38,831 nucleotides of DNA from Candidatus Paralachnospira avium (GTDB lineage: Bacteria; Bacillota; Clostridia; Lachnospirales; Lachnospiraceae): positions 1 to 38,831 of the forward strand of contig CAJFUL010000033.1 in NCBI GenBank assembly GCA_904420245.1, read 5' to 3'. Positions 22,980 through 34,200 of the stretch are shown piece by piece. A program made the translations under genes and the position numbers. Numbering within the stretch: position 1 is the stretch's first letter; every line of letters starts with the position of its first letter. The notes beneath the pieces are model-generated. The model did no database searches, had not been told where the DNA came from, and was given only the letters and a program-made list of their open reading frames with translations.

Positions 22980-23218
22980 ATCTCGGTGATGCCCTTTTTC
23001 TTCATATACTCGATGACGTCCTTCACCTGGCGCATCTGCCACACGTCCCTGGTGGGGATCTCCGTGTCAAAATGTTCCTCGAAGGCGCAGACCACATTCA
23101 TGATGTCGAAGGAATTGAGGCCCAGATCCTGGACAAAGTCCGTGTCGTAGGTCAGATTCCCCTTGCCCGTTACCCGGCGCACCACATCCTGGATAAATTT
23201 AAGCATATTCTCTTCCAT
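22976..23218 (-). CDS. Acyl carrier protein
   Basis: An 80-residue carrier protein with the phosphopantetheine site Ser36 in QDLGLNSFDIM and helix IV ending in VIEYMKKKG. The start is either 23218 or the ATG two codons upstream at 23224; 23218 is chosen for its better spacing from GGAAGG. It lies 31 bp after the ligase gene and overlaps the PPTase gene by 4 bp (ATGA). The arrangement suggests that it carries the acyl group activated by the ligase to the starter condensation domain of the NRPS. Confidence 0.88.
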   Translation of the reverse strand: MEENMLKFIQDVVRRVTGKGNLTYDTDFVQDLGLNSFDIMNVVCAFEEHFDTEIPTRDVWQMRQVKDVIEYMKKKGITEI

Positions 23219-23249
23219 ATCCATCTTCCTTCCATGGAAAACCTGTTTC

Positions 23250-24896
23250 TCATACGAGATGACGCTTGATCTTCTGCATAGCCGTCTTGGCAAATTCCTG
23301 CTCCCGGATGTTCACCATCTGGATCTGCTGGTAAAAAGGAAGGGAATCGTTGATCTCATTGACTCCCTGCTGGAGCTCCTCCAGGATCTCATAGGAATCC
23401 ATCCCGGCCGTCCGCTCCGGATCCGGATAGATGCTGGCCGCCAGCTTTACGTCGTCGGCCGAAGCGCCGCTGGCCGCTCCGTAGACCACCACATCCTTCA
23501 CCAGAGGAAGCTTCCCTATCATCTCCTCCAGCTTCTCCGGGGAGACCTTCTTCCCGTTTTTAAATACCACCAGATTCTTCTTCCTGCCTGTGATATATAA
23601 AAACCCGTCCTTATCCATCTCTCCCACGTCGCCTGTATGGAACCACTCTCCGTCCATGGCCTCCGCCGTCAGCTCCGGAGAATTGTAATATCCGTTCATC
23701 ACATTGTCGCCACGCACCAGGATCTCTCCGTTTTCGATCCTGACCTCGCAGTGGGGGAGCACCAGTCCCACCGAATCCAGCTTGTAATAGTGATTCCGGT
23801 TGACCGACACCAGAGGGCCGCATTCCGTGATCCCGTATCCCTGCAGGATCGTCACGCCCATCAGGTCGAATTCCTCCATGATCTCCGGGCTCATATGGGC
23901 GCCCCCGCTGATGATGAGCCGCAGATTCCCGACGCTCTTTTCCCGCAGAGCCGCCAGAGCCTTGCCCGGCTCCCGGATCCCCAGCCTCCTCTTGGCCTTC
24001 TGGAGCTTCAGGAGCTTCCTGAGGCCGTCCGCCTTGCCGGACTGCTCCGCCGTCAGCCAGATCTGGTTGTGGATGGCCTCCAGCATGAGAGGCACCGTCA
24101 GCATACTGTGGGCTCCGGCCTCATGGAGATCCCGCATGACCGTTTTCAGATTCCCGTTGATGTAGAGCGTCGCCCCTCTCATCCAGACAGAGAGCACCGC
24201 GCAGGTGAGGCCGTAAGTATGATAAAAGGGCAGATTGGAAAATACCCGCTCCCCCACCAGCACATTGGCCCAGGCGTCGGAAGCGTTGGTCAGGATGGCT
24301 TTGTGGCTCAGCATCACCGGCTTTGACATGCTGGTAGTACCGGATGTAAATACGATGGAAGCCGTCTGTTCCGGAGAGACGGAGGGCACGGGACTCTTCT
24401 GCCCGGCCTCTATGGCCTTTCTTCCCTCTTCCAGCCAGTGATCCACCGTACCGGCTTCTCCGCTCTTTCCGGTCAGCTGCACCGGTTCTCCCCTTCCGTC
24501 CAGGAAGCTCCTGCACAGCTCCATATACGCGGCGGCGGCAAAGACCGCCTCCGTATCCGCCGTCTTTAACATCTGCAGGATCGTTTCATCGGACTGCTCC
24601 GTATCGATGCAGACGGCCACCGCGCCGCATCCGGCCGCCGCCAGATAGACCAGGAGCCACTGATAGCTGTTCTCTCCTACGATGGCCAGATGCTTGCCCG
24701 CCAATCCTCTCCGGATAAAAGTCTCCCTCAGCGCCTCCGTATCCTCCATGACCTGCCGGTAGGTGGCGCTCTTTTCCTCCCGGTTCCTGGTATACCAGGC
24801 CACGGCCGTTCTTCCGTCGTATTTATCTGCGATGCCCTCTGTCATCTGTGCGAAATCGCGGTAGTAATCCGCGGAATACAGCGGGTAGTTTTTCAT
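23250..24896 (-). CDS. Acyl-AMP ligase / acyl-CoA synthetase-like adenylating enzyme
   Basis: A 548-residue ANL-superfamily enzyme. Motifs: P-loop TSGTTSMSKPVMLSH (184-198), LQGYGITECGPL, WFHTGDVG, YITGRKKNLVVFKNG and a C-terminal lysine in FAKTAMQKIKRHLV. The overall pattern resembles long-chain fatty-acid ligases rather than amino-acid A domains. In this operon it most likely activates a fatty or other acyl acid and loads it on the neighbouring ACP, as in lipopeptide initiation; making free acyl-CoA is an alternative. AGGAGG lies six bases before the ATG at 24896, which overlaps the HD-GYP gene stop (ATGA). An upstream in-frame start would run into that gene. Confidence 0.85.
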   Translation of the reverse strand: MKNYPLYSADYYRDFAQMTEGIADKYDGRTAVAWYTRNREEKSATYRQVMEDTEALRETFIRRGLAGKHLAIVGENSYQWLLVYLAAAGCGAVAVCIDTEQSDETILQMLKTADTEAVFAAAAYMELCRSFLDGRGEPVQLTGKSGEAGTVDHWLEEGRKAIEAGQKSPVPSVSPEQTASIVFTSGTTSMSKPVMLSHKAILTNASDAWANVLVGERVFSNLPFYHTYGLTCAVLSVWMRGATLYINGNLKTVMRDLHEAGAHSMLTVPLMLEAIHNQIWLTAEQSGKADGLRKLLKLQKAKRRLGIREPGKALAALREKSVGNLRLIISGGAHMSPEIMEEFDLMGVTILQGYGITECGPLVSVNRNHYYKLDSVGLVLPHCEVRIENGEILVRGDNVMNGYYNSPELTAEAMDGEWFHTGDVGEMDKDGFLYITGRKKNLVVFKNGKKVSPEKLEEMIGKLPLVKDVVVYGAASGASADDVKLAASIYPDPERTAGMDSYEILEELQQGVNEINDSLPFYQQIQMVNIREQEFAKTAMQKIKRHLV

Positions 24897-26368
24897 CTTT
24901 CTTCTCCTCCTGATCCTTCTTCTGTATGAGCGCAAAACCTCCGGACAAACGCTTCCCGTCCCAGCCTTTCCAGCAGGGAAAGGAACGCCTGTCCCACATC
25001 CGGGTCAAACTGGCCGCCGCAGCCGTCCCGGATTTCTCCCACCGCCTTGTCCAGGCTGAACCCTCTCCTGTAAGGGCGGTTGGATACCATGGCGTCGAAG
25101 GCGTCGGCCACGGAAATGATCCTGGCGCCCATGGCGATCTCCTCTCCCGCCAGCCTGTCGGGATACCCCTTTCCGTCATAGCGCTCATGATGCCCCCGGA
25201 CCATGGGGAGCATATGGGCGAAGGGCCGGAACGTGGACAAGAGCTTTTCTCCCGTGACCGGGTGCTGCCGGATCATGGCGTATTCCTCATCGCTCAAAGG
25301 CTCCGGCTTCAAAAGCACCGCATCGGGAATGTCGATCTTTCCGATGTCGTGGAACAGGCCCGCCTGGCGGATGCTCTCCACCTCCAGCTTCTCCATCCCC
25401 AGCTCCTCAGCCAGAGCCGCGGCCAGGGCCGCCACCCTCTCGGAATGGCCCTTCGTCTCTTCATCCTTTAGTTCCACCACGAAGCGGAGCGTTTCGATGG
25501 TCTGCATATAGGCCTGGGTCAGTTTTTCATTCTGCTCATTGACATAGGCGTGGAGCCGGCTGTTGTTTACAGCCGCGGACACCTGTCTGGCCAGGATCTT
25601 CAAAAACGGAAGCTTCCCTTCCCACGCCTTTTTTTCCAGGAAAAATCCCAGGCAGCCTGCCGTCTCTTTTCCATCCTCCGTCAGGCGACAGGCCAGGCAG
25701 CCGTCCTTCTCCGTCACATCGCCGTCTCTCCAGTTTTCCTCCTTCATAAAACTGTCGTAGTCCAGCGGAGGCAGGTCGCCGCGCATCCACACCTTCAGAT
25801 GCTCCTTTCGATCCCCCCATATGATAAAGCTTCCCCTGGAGGGCAGGATCTTCTCCGCCAGATCCAGGATCCCGTCTGAAATATGCTCTCCGTTCTGAAG
25901 GCTGTAGATGGCCGGCAGCCCGTCCACCACCACGGAAAGACTCCTCTGGTATTCCCGGATCACCCGGATCTGCCAGATGGATTTCACGCAGGATTCCACC
26001 AGGAGCTCCAGCTGGTCAAACCTGTCGCTCTTCTCATAATAGCCCTGGATGTCCAGCTGGCGGATGGTCTTGATGGGAGGCGCCATGCTCTTATGTCCGG
26101 TCAGCAGGATGATAAAGATCTCCCTGTTGAATTTCCGGATCTCCTCCACCACCTGGTCGCCGCAGATGGGCGACATCAAAAAGTCCAGCAGGAGGATGTC
26201 ATAGTGATTCTCCCGCACCCGCTCGATGGCCCGGTACGGATCGTTTTCCACATCCACCTGATAGCCGGACCGCTCAAAATACGCCTGGATCGTAGAGGTG
26301 ATGATCGGATCGTCGTCCAGGGTCAAAATGGATATTTCTTTTTCTGCCGTCTGTCTGTTCTTTCTCAT
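24893..26368 (-). CDS. Response regulator with HD-GYP phosphodiesterase domain
   Basis: A 491-residue two-component output protein. Residues 12-125 form a receiver domain with the acidic D18-D20 cluster, phospho-acceptor D62, T90 and K113. The middle (about 135-285) resembles the DUF3369 or GAF-like linkers found in this architecture. Residues 288-475 form an HD-GYP domain with HDIGK (H340-D341) and RGHHERYDGKGYPD (391-404), so the c-di-GMP phosphodiesterase centre looks intact. There is no DNA-binding domain, so it should act through a nucleotide second messenger and not directly on a promoter. It follows the histidine kinase gene by 20 bp and is its probable partner. Confidence 0.92.
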   Translation of the reverse strand: MRKNRQTAEKEISILTLDDDPIITSTIQAYFERSGYQVDVENDPYRAIERVRENHYDILLLDFLMSPICGDQVVEEIRKFNREIFIILLTGHKSMAPPIKTIRQLDIQGYYEKSDRFDQLELLVESCVKSIWQIRVIREYQRSLSVVVDGLPAIYSLQNGEHISDGILDLAEKILPSRGSFIIWGDRKEHLKVWMRGDLPPLDYDSFMKEENWRDGDVTEKDGCLACRLTEDGKETAGCLGFFLEKKAWEGKLPFLKILARQVSAAVNNSRLHAYVNEQNEKLTQAYMQTIETLRFVVELKDEETKGHSERVAALAAALAEELGMEKLEVESIRQAGLFHDIGKIDIPDAVLLKPEPLSDEEYAMIRQHPVTGEKLLSTFRPFAHMLPMVRGHHERYDGKGYPDRLAGEEIAMGARIISVADAFDAMVSNRPYRRGFSLDKAVGEIRDGCGGQFDPDVGQAFLSLLERLGREAFVRRFCAHTEEGSGGEER

Positions 26369-26388
26369 TGCTTGTTCCCCTCGCTGTA

Positions 26389-28251
26389 TTATGCCTCTTC
26401 TCCGATCTGTACCAGGGAAAGAGGGATCGAGATCCCGAATATGGAACCGCCGCCCTCATTATCCTCAAACCACATGGTGCCGCCGAACTTTCCGCGGACC
26501 ACCGCATTGGAAATGTAAAGCCCCAGTCCTGTTCCCATGGCCCCCTTATTGGTCACCATGGATTTAAACAGCTTCCCCCGGACCGCGGGACTTACTCCGG
26601 TTCCATGGTCCTTTACGGAAATATTCAGGTTCTCCTCGTCATAGCCGATCTGTACGACGATCTTACCTCCGCCCGCCTGGTTCTGGGCATAGATGGCATT
26701 GGACAGCAGATTGGCCAATACCTGGATCAGGTTGTTGATGTCTCCCCGGAGCACGATCTCCCGGCAGCGATCATACCGGACCTCCATCTGACAGCCGCTG
26801 CGCAGGAATTCATGACGCATGAGCAGGGTGCTCCTCTTGAGCATCTCTTCTATGGTAAAGGTGGATTCCTCATCGGTATTCACATTGGCAGCCTGCCCCT
26901 TGATGGCCGTGATGATGTCGGACATATAGGAAGAGGAATCCCGCATCTTCTGGAACCAGTCCCGCATCTCCCCGTAGATCTCCCGGAAATCCGCTTCCGT
27001 TACCTGAGGATCTCCCAGGCTCTCCTCACATTCATCCACCAGGGCCTCCACCGCGGAGATGCAGCCGGAAACGCTCATGACCGGAGTCTTCAGATTGTGA
27101 GCCAGCCCGCCGATCATCTGTCCCAGTACCGCCAGGCGCTCCTGCTCCATCATCCGCTCCTGGCTTTCCTGGAGCTGCTGCATACTCCGCTTCAGCTGGG
27201 TCACATCCTTAAAAAGCACCACGAAGCCCGCCACCTTATTATTCAGCTCCAGCGGCGACACATCCGTCACATAATAATATTTCTGGACCTCTCCTCCCGT
27301 CTGCACGCTGACGGACTGTTCATAGGAAATGGTGGAATTGGCCCTCCGGCTGGATTCTATGGCCGTTATCATATTATATATGGCCGTTTTCCTGGAAATA
27401 TCCTCTTCCCGCACGCAGTCGCTTAAGTACCGGTTTTCCGCGATCCCGTACTGAGAGGCGAAAAGGGATTCAAACCGCTTGTTGTAATTGATGACCAGTC
27501 CCGTATCGCTGACCACCAGATACCCATCGGAGATCCAGTCCAGGATATGCCGGTTGGCGATGGGACGGATGTCGAACAGGTGGAGCATATAGATGGCGAT
27601 CCCGTTGCAGATCAGCGTAGGCGCGAACCCCAGCGGCGTAGCGGCGATGGAGACCTCTTTGCCGCTGAAGGTGGCGTAAAAATTCACCATCATGGGGACC
27701 AGGCCCCCGGCCGCCAGCAGGAGACTCTGTTTCAGGTAAATGCTGCTCCTGTTCCTGGCCGCGAACCGGAGCACGATCACAATGGCCGCCGTCAGGCACA
27801 CATAGTTATAAGCGCCGCTGACATAGATCCAAGGACCGAACACGATCTGGCTGCGCACCACCGAGAACACCTGATACTGGAGATGGTGGAGCGGATTGGT
27901 CCAGGTGATCAGGATCGTGATCACCGGCAGGATAAAGACCGCCTTCATCCACCCCTTCATCTTTTCGATGCCGCTCTCGAAGGTCGCCGCCACGCAGAGG
28001 AAGATGGGAGACAAAAGCACCCCTCCCGGCTGCATAGCGCAGTCCCAGAAAAACATGAGCGCCTGATTTTCCTGATCCGTAAAATAGATCCCGATGAGAG
28101 GAATGATCCAAATGGCATAGCAGACAGCCATGGCCAGATACAGCTTATGGAGCAGATGCAGCTCCTGCTTTCCCCGAAAGCTCCAGATCAAAAAGGCGAT
28201 GATGGCCGCCAGGGCGCAGAAAAAGAAAACAATGGTCGTTGTTGAGATCAT
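26389..28251 (-). CDS. Membrane sensor histidine kinase (7TM-PAS-HisKA-HATPase)
   Basis: A 620-residue sensor kinase. The first about 225 residues hold six to seven hydrophobic helices, like the 7TM sensor region of HisKA_7TM kinases. A PAS domain follows (about 236-352), then the HisKA dimerisation helix with H385 in GGLAHNLKTP, and the ATPase domain with the N box LANLLSNAIYA (512-522), DHGTGV (548-553) and GTGLGLYI (573-580). All catalytic boxes are present. The ligand is unknown; a membrane-embedded sensor suggests a small or hydrophobic signal. The ATG overlaps the NRPS stop (ATGA) and the response regulator follows, so the kinase is made together with the synthetase. Confidence 0.93.
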   Translation of the reverse strand: MISTTTIVFFFCALAAIIAFLIWSFRGKQELHLLHKLYLAMAVCYAIWIIPLIGIYFTDQENQALMFFWDCAMQPGGVLLSPIFLCVAATFESGIEKMKGWMKAVFILPVITILITWTNPLHHLQYQVFSVVRSQIVFGPWIYVSGAYNYVCLTAAIVIVLRFAARNRSSIYLKQSLLLAAGGLVPMMVNFYATFSGKEVSIAATPLGFAPTLICNGIAIYMLHLFDIRPIANRHILDWISDGYLVVSDTGLVINYNKRFESLFASQYGIAENRYLSDCVREEDISRKTAIYNMITAIESSRRANSTISYEQSVSVQTGGEVQKYYYVTDVSPLELNNKVAGFVVLFKDVTQLKRSMQQLQESQERMMEQERLAVLGQMIGGLAHNLKTPVMSVSGCISAVEALVDECEESLGDPQVTEADFREIYGEMRDWFQKMRDSSSYMSDIITAIKGQAANVNTDEESTFTIEEMLKRSTLLMRHEFLRSGCQMEVRYDRCREIVLRGDINNLIQVLANLLSNAIYAQNQAGGGKIVVQIGYDEENLNISVKDHGTGVSPAVRGKLFKSMVTNKGAMGTGLGLYISNAVVRGKFGGTMWFEDNEGGGSIFGISIPLSLVQIGEEA

Positions 28252-31200
28252 GACTGTCCCCCCTTCGCCGGCCAGGAATCCAGCAGGGTGAAGCCTCCCA
28301 AAAGCTGCTTCACCGGCGGAAATTCCGCATGGAACCCCGCTTCCTCAAGCCGTTTCTCTGTAATATCGCAGGATACGTCGATGACCGGCGTCTCGATCCG
28401 TACCCGGTGCCAGTAGTCGATCAGAGGCGACAGGATCTCCCGCCCCGGCCCCTTGGCCGTCTCTGAAAGCATCTGGGTAAACACCCCGTCCGGCACCACA
28501 TAAGTCCTCTCGTCGATGGCCTTGGCGGCCTCCTGCGCCGTGGGCGGTTCCGGATTCATGATATGGAACACTCTTCCGCGTCCGTTCTTCAGAGCCAGGA
28601 CCTCCGCGGCGGCGATGTCCACCGGCATGAGCTCCACTTTGACCTGCTTGGTCAGCTCCGGGATGGCGCCCACCAGATAAAACCCCCGCATCAGGAGATA
28701 AAAGGCGTTGGTATCGGGATTCTTCTGGAAGATCCCGTCGCTGGCCCTGCCGATGAGGCGTCCCAGACGGAAGATCTTGGCGCAAAGGCCCTTTTCCATG
28801 GCCTCAAACACCAGGCCCTCCGCCAGGAATTTGCTCTTGACATAGAGATTGTCCTCCCAGATCTGGCCGATGTCATAGTCCTCCTCCGTGAAGACCGCCC
28901 GTTCTCTCCCGTCCTTCAGCTGCTCGCCGCTGACGCTCAAGGTGGACATATGGAAAAAGGCTGCCCCGGCTTTTTCCGAAAGCTCCAGCATATGGCGTGT
29001 CCCCGCCACATTGGCCCCCAGGAACTCTTCCGCGTCTGCGGCATAATGGCGCACATCGGCGGCACAGTGGTAGATCTCCCGGATCTGCCCGGCCAGTTTC
29101 TCATACTCCTGCTCCGAAAGGCCCAGCCGCTCTTTTCCTATATCTCCCGCGACGGCCAAAAGCCGCTTTCTCTCCCGCATGGCCGTTCCCCGGCCGAAAT
29201 ACCAGGCCATGGTGTCCAGGAGGCGTCCTTCATCCCCGTCCCGCAGAAGGCAGAGGATCTTTTCTTCGCCCCGGTCCAAAAGAGCCCGGATCAGATGGAT
29301 CCCAAAGAATCCTGTCCCTCCCGTCACCAGCACATACCGCTTCCTGTCCGGCTCCGGAGGATAGACCTGACGGGCAAAGGCTCCGTCCCGGACAGCGGCC
29401 GGATCCTTTTCATCCCGTGCTTTCCTCTCTGCCCCTTCCGGGCGGACCTCTCCGCCTGCTGCCGCGGCCTCATCCGCGCCGGCCGCGCTCTCGGATCTCT
29501 CTGGACTCTGTCCGCCAAAGCTTTCCCGGCCGGCCGCTCTGCGGCGCTGCTCTCCGTCCCGGCCCGCGGACATTTCCGCGCTGCCGCCCAGGAGGACGGC
29601 CTGCTCTCTGGCCGTGGGATGCTCATAGAAATCCGCCAGGGACATCTCCAGATGATCGTTGAAATAACTGCTCAAGATGCTGAGGGCGCCCAGCGAGGTC
29701 CCTCCCTGTTCAAAGAAGGACACATCCGGATCCTCCGCCGGCTTGCTGAGGACCCGGTTCCAGACCTCCAGGATATAGGAGACCGTCACCTCCTTCGGCC
29801 CTTCCGTCCTGCTTTCCTCAAAGCTCCCGCCGTTTTCCGCGGGAGAGGCAGCGCTTTCTTTCTCTGTACCGGCTATCTCATCCTGTCCGCGCTCTTCTCC
29901 GTCTCCACGGGCCGGCATGACGTCAGCCTCCGGCCGGACCGCGTCCAATGGACTTTCGGAGCTCTCTTTCGCAGGCGCCGTCATGTCTGCCTCCGGAGCC
30001 CTGTCATCCGCCGCGGCGGCAGTCTTCTGCTGCTCCTCCGCCACATGATGGAGCCCCTCCAGGGCCATCTTCCGCAGTCCCTGCATATCCACCTTCCCGG
30101 TGGCCGTCACCGGCATCCTGTCCAGAGGGATCAGACGGGAAGGGATCATATAAGAAGGGAGCACTTCCTTCATATGCTCTGTGATCTTCTGTTCCGCACA
30201 GCCTTCCAGAGGCTCATAAAAGGTCAAAAGCTCCATGGAGCCGTCGTCCTTCCGGACTGCCAGGGAAGCCGCCCGCAGGACTTCTCCCGACTCCAGGACC
30301 GCCCCCGTGATCTCGTTTAACTCCACTCTCTGTCCGTTGAGCTTCACCTGGGAATCTCTCCTGCCTATGAAATCATAGGAGCCGTCCAGGCGCAGGCGCA
30401 CCAGGTCTCCGCTCCTGTACATCCTCTCGCCCGGGAAATAGAGATCCGGCACGAAAGAGCTCTCCGTAAGCTCCGGCCTGGAGATGTATCCCGCCGCCAG
30501 ACATTCTCCCGCGATATAGAGCTCTCCGACGGCGCCGGGCATCACCGGACGCCGCTCCTCATCCAGCACATAGACCCTGGTATTGTAGAGGGGCCGCCCC
30601 ACCGTGATGGGATCCGCGGGCCCCACCGCCGCCATGGTGGTGAAGACTGTTGCTTCCGTGGGGCCGTACATATTCATCATGACCCCGCCGCTGGCTTCAT
30701 AGAATTTATCCAAAAGCGTCTGGGTCAGCGCTTCCCCGCCCAAAAGGACGATGCGGATCTCCTTCGCCGCCCGGAAGAACGCCTCGTTGCCCAGACACAT
30801 CTGGAGCCTGGAGGGCGTCATCTCAAAGATGCCCGTATGGTACCGGGAGACCAGTCCCGCCAGCTTCCAGGGGAGCATCATCTCCTCCTCGTCGGCCAGC
30901 ACCACGGTCCGGCCCAGAGCCAGGGCGATGAGGGTCTCCACCACGAAACAGTCAAAGACAGAATTGGTGGAACAGAGCACCCTGCCGGGGATGGGCTCCA
31001 AAAGATCCCGCATCTGTCCGTACAGATTGGAGACCGAACGGTGCCGCAGCATGACTCCCTTGGGCTTTCCGGTGGAACCGGAGGTGAACAGTACATTGAC
31101 CAGATCGTCTCCTCCCACCGCCGCGTCCGCAAAGCTCTCCTGCTCCCCCTCCGGCAGCAGAAAAGCAGGACAGGGCAGCTTTCCGCTCAGGAAGCCTTCC

Positions 31201-34200
31201 GGCAGCTTTCCGGCAGCTTCCCCGTCGTAGAACAGGACTGCCGCCCCGGAGATCTCCAGCATATAGGAGAGCCGGGCCGCCGGGAAGGAGGGCAGCATGA
31301 ACACATAGGCGCAGCCTGCCTTCAGGATCCCCAGCATGGCCGCGATCATATCCGGCGTGCGGCTGAGACAGAGGCCCACGGCGCTCCCCGGCGTCACGCC
31401 CTGCTCCTGCAAAAAGGCTGCGATGCGGCAGGCACGCCTGTGGAGGCTGTCAAAGGTGATCTCCCTGTCGTGGAAGATGACCGCCGTCTCCTCCGGCATC
31501 TGGCGGACCCGGTTTTCCACCATCCGGTGGACCGGCAGGTTCACAAAAGGCACCACCTGATAATTGGGCGCTTCCATATATGTTTCATAGTCCTCCGGAG
31601 AGAGGACCTGTATCTCTTTCAGAGTCACCTCCCGCCCGGAGACCAGCTCCTTCAGGATCTGGCGCAGGCAGCGTCCGTAATACCGGACCGTGGTATCCAA
31701 AAACAGGCTGGATCCGTAAGAAAACCGGAACTGGAACTGCTCTCCCCTCCTGGAGACTTCCAGGATCAGATCCATTTTCACAGAACCGGTGGCCACCGGA
31801 CAGAATTCCATGGGAGCTCCGCCCAGGGCAAAGGCCTCCTCGTCCACCGGACTCTCGGTGAGCATCACCTGATACAGGGGATTCTGCTCTCCTCTGGGCA
31901 GGCCCAAAGCCGTCACGATCTCTTCCAGTGAAATCTCCTGATGGTCCAGAAGTCCCGCCACTTCGTCCCGGACCTGAGCGATCCACTGTCCCGCCGTCAT
32001 GTTCTTCTCCGGAGACAGACGCAGCGGCAGCGTATTGATAAAGGGTCCGCAGATCTGCTCCGTGCCGGGCATGGTGCGGCCCGCCACCGGCGCGCCTATG
32101 ACGAAATCCTCCCGGCCGCAGAGCCTGGAGAGGAGGAGCCCGTAAGCCGCCAAAAACAGGACGAAACAGGAGATCCCCTGCTTCCCGCAGTACTCCTTTA
32201 TCTGTCCGCTCTCTTTCTCCGAAAGCAGGAAACCGTATTCCCGGCCTCTGTGATCAAAGTGCTTCTGTCTCGCAAAGTCTCCCGGCACCTCAAGGGCCTC
32301 CGGAAGATCTTTCAGATGTTCTTTCCAATACAGGAGGTTCCTTTCGGTCTCCGCCTCTTCCCGGCTCAGGAGGGCATAGCTGTAGTCCTGATACCCCAGA
32401 TAACCGGGAAGGCCCTCGCCGCCGTAGGCCTTCTTGAGCCTCTCCAGCACCACCGGCGTGCTCATGCCGTCGCCGATGATATGATGGCTGTCCAAAAACA
32501 GCAGCCAGCCGCCCTTTTCCTCCTGCCAGAGAGCCGCCCGCAGGAGCGGAGCCCTGGCCAGATCGAAGGGCCGCAGGAACTTCCGGCAGGCTTCCTCGAA
32601 ATCCGCCGCCTGAAGCTCTTCCAGCGAAAAGGGCACGTCCTCTTCGATACGCGCGTAGATGCCGTCCGGCTCCTGGACAAAGGCGGTCCGGAACCCCGCA
32701 TCCGTGCGGATGATCTCACGAAACGCCTCCTCCAGCCGCCTCCGGTCCGGTTCGATGCCCAAACGGAAAGCACCCGGCATATTGTAGGAGAGTCCGCTCT
32801 TATCCAGCCAGGACTGGACATAGATCCCCTGCTGCATGGGCGAGAGGGGATATCTGGGAAGCTTCGGCGCCGCTTCCAGCCTCTTCGCAGGAGCCGCCTC
32901 CGCCTCCTCGCCGTCCAGAAACGCGGCCAGCCTGGCCGCCGTCCGGCAGGCGTACAGATCCGCCACCCGGAGCCGCCTGTTTAGAGTCTCTTCGATCTTC
33001 GCGATGGTCTCCATGGCGTTGAGAGAATTTCCGCCGGACAGGAAATAGTCGCTTCCGGCTTCCATACTCTCTTTTCCCAGTACCTCCCGGAATATATCCA
33101 GGATCACAAGCCCCGTCCCGGATGCGGTTCCGCCTCCGGTCTGTCTGGGACCGGGAAGCCTCGCCTCGTCCACCTTCCCATTCTGTCCCATGGGAAGCTC
33201 CGGCAGCCTCATCACGAAGGACGGGATCATATAAGCGGGCAGATACGTGGCCGCGTGGGCCAGGAGCTCCCGCTCCGGGACCGGCTCCGCGGAACAGTAG
33301 TAGACTGCCAGCACCTGCTGTCCCTCCACTTCGCATACCTTGGCGGCTGCCGCCGAAACTCCGGGATACGCGGCGATGCAGGCGGCCGCCTCCTGCGGCT
33401 CCACCCGCAGCCCCCTGAGCTTCACCTGGCTGTCCCGCCGTCCGGCCAGGACGATCTCGCCGTCCCCTGTCCAGCAGGCCACATCCCCTGTGGCGTACAG
33501 CAGCTCCCCGTTTTCAAAGGGACTGGGGATAAAAGCCGCCTCCGTCAGATCCGGCCTGCCCCGGTATCCTCTTCCCACGCAGAGACCGCCCACATACAGA
33601 TTTCCATAGACTCCCACCGGCAGAGGATTCATCCAGGCATCCAGCACATAGAGACGGCAGTTGTCCATGGGCTTCCCTGCCGTGATCCTCCCGGCCGAGG
33701 AAAGCTCCCCTATGCTGACTCCCACCGTGGTCTCAGAAGGACCGTACTGATTGTAGATCCTGGCATGGCTCACATTCTTGAGCCTTTTCAGAAGATCCGC
33801 CGGAAATGCCTCGCCTCCGCAGACGATGCTCTCCATCCTGCGCATGGCCCTGGCAAATCCCTCATGTCTTAAAAAAGCCGACAGCCGGGAAGGGGTCAGG
33901 GACAAAAAGCCCACCCCGTAATTTCCGATCAGAGCGGCCAGCCGCTTCGGAGACTCCAGATCCTCCTCATCGGGCAGCACGATGGTCCTTCCGTTCAGCA
34001 GCGCCACTATGCTTTCCAGCATAAAAGCGTCAAAGCCCACATTGCACACGGAAAGGACAGCCCCCTTCCCATAGATGGGGGCCATGGCCTGCGCCAGGTT
34101 CAGCAGATTCCTCTGGGTGATCTCCACCCCCTTGGGCTCTCCGGTGCTGCCGGAAGTATATACCACATAAGCCAGGGCATCCCCCGGCTGTTTTCTCTCG

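Noticed and set aside
22350-23150. In a circular form the recombinase frame would continue about 267 codons into the left end
   Set aside because: The extension is the antisense of the PPTase and has no zinc-ribbon cysteines, so it is not the missing C-terminal domain.
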